Source: JAAUTS01 sp038250235 (GTDB lineage: Bacteria; Verrucomicrobiota; Verrucomicrobiia; Methylacidiphilales; JAAUTS01). From it: a stretch of DNA of 7,096 nucleotides. Below are positions 6,982-7,096 of this stretch, one piece after another. The notes under the pieces were generated by a model. That model did no database searches. It saw nothing but the letters and a program-made list of their open reading frames with translations, and was not told where the DNA came from. The stretch covers positions 1 through 7,096 of the forward strand of contig JBBSCO010000097.1 in NCBI GenBank assembly GCA_038250235.1, in the 5' to 3' direction. The position numbers were made by a program, and so were the translations under genes. Within the stretch, counting starts at the first letter, position 1. Each line of letters begins with the position of its first letter.

Positions 6982-7096
6982 TGTGAAGTGCTAAATGCTC
7001 CATGTGTCAAAAATGTGTCATACGCGTGTGAAATTGGCGTCGCTTTAAAAGCATTCAAATTTTTCTGTGTTGTACCTTATTACAATTGGCCTTGAA
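6982..7096. other. Region upstream of the autotransporter gene, no gene seen
   Basis: This 115-base stretch before the GTG start is visibly more AT-rich than the genes. It should hold the autotransporter promoter, but I find no pair of -35 and -10 elements that fits well at 16-18 bp spacing on the minus strand. A + strand open frame crosses it (6913-7095) but runs antisense to the signal-peptide coding region and looks like chance. The clearest structure here is the set of direct repeats at 7002-7031. Confidence 0.5.
7002..7031 (+). promoter_or_regulatory. 11-bp-phased direct repeats, Pho-box-like candidate operator
   Basis: ATGTGTCA occurs exactly at 7002-7009 and 7013-7020, and a weaker copy GCGTGTGA (5 of 8 matches) follows at 7024-7031. 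All three are 11 bp apart, one helical turn. Read as 7-mers, GTGTCAA and GTGTCAT are separated by the AT-only spacer AAAT. This matches the layout of the PhoB box (CTGTCAT, four AT-rich bases, CTGTCAT) with 5 and 6 of 7 bases identical. The box would face right, away from the autotransporter. It could therefore serve a gene beyond the window, or be a site for another response regulator acting on the autotransporter, whose start is 21-50 bases away. Chance occurrence is not excluded. Confidence 0.3.

Noticed and set aside
6968..7003. An 11-codon minus-strand ORF (MEHLALHSDQK) starting at 7003 and overlapping the autotransporter GTG start out of frame
   Set aside because: It has no ribosome binding site and no attenuator-like codon run or hairpin. 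An ORF this short is easily explained by chance, although it could in principle affect initiation at the GTG.
6913..7095. A + strand ORF of 60 codons at the right edge
   Set aside because: Its first third is antisense to the autotransporter signal peptide, its composition is Cys-rich and irregular, and no start signal is visible.

Overview
The window carries two large convergent genes for cell-envelope proteins, plus the tail of a third gene at the left edge. It comes from a Gram-negative (diderm) bacterium. The right-hand gene encodes a classical autotransporter with a signal peptide, a beta-helix passenger and an outer-membrane barrel ending in phenylalanine. The left-hand gene encodes a periplasmic peptidoglycan synthase. 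Neither start codon has a convincing Shine-Dalgarno sequence. A moderately GC-rich genome, absent SD sites and a large repeat-type autotransporter would suit a member of the Verrucomicrobiota/PVC group, but this placement is a guess and no marker gene is present to test it.

Layout. Positions 2-202 (+) hold the 3' end of an unidentified gene whose stop overlaps the next start (ATGA). Positions 199-4026 (+) encode a 1275-residue penicillin-binding protein with an unusual composite architecture. It has one N-terminal membrane anchor, an intact GT51 glycosyltransferase, a first transpeptidase domain in which all three active-site motifs are destroyed, and then a complete PBP2/class-B-like module with intact SxxK, SxN and KTG motifs but no membrane anchor of its own. 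Positions 4027-4071 are a short convergent intergenic gap with a perfect 7-bp hairpin. Positions 4072-6981 (-) encode the 969-residue autotransporter. Positions 6982-7096 are its upstream region, with 11-bp-phased direct repeats that resemble a Pho box.

How the parts may work together. The composite PBP appears to put glycan polymerisation (GT51) and cross-linking (class-B-type transpeptidase) on one chain, with the class A transpeptidase reduced to a structural spacer. In most rod-shaped bacteria the PBP2-type transpeptidase instead works with a separate SEDS polymerase, RodA. This is the most interesting item in the window. The autotransporter is probably an independently expressed surface protein with no evident functional tie to the PBP.
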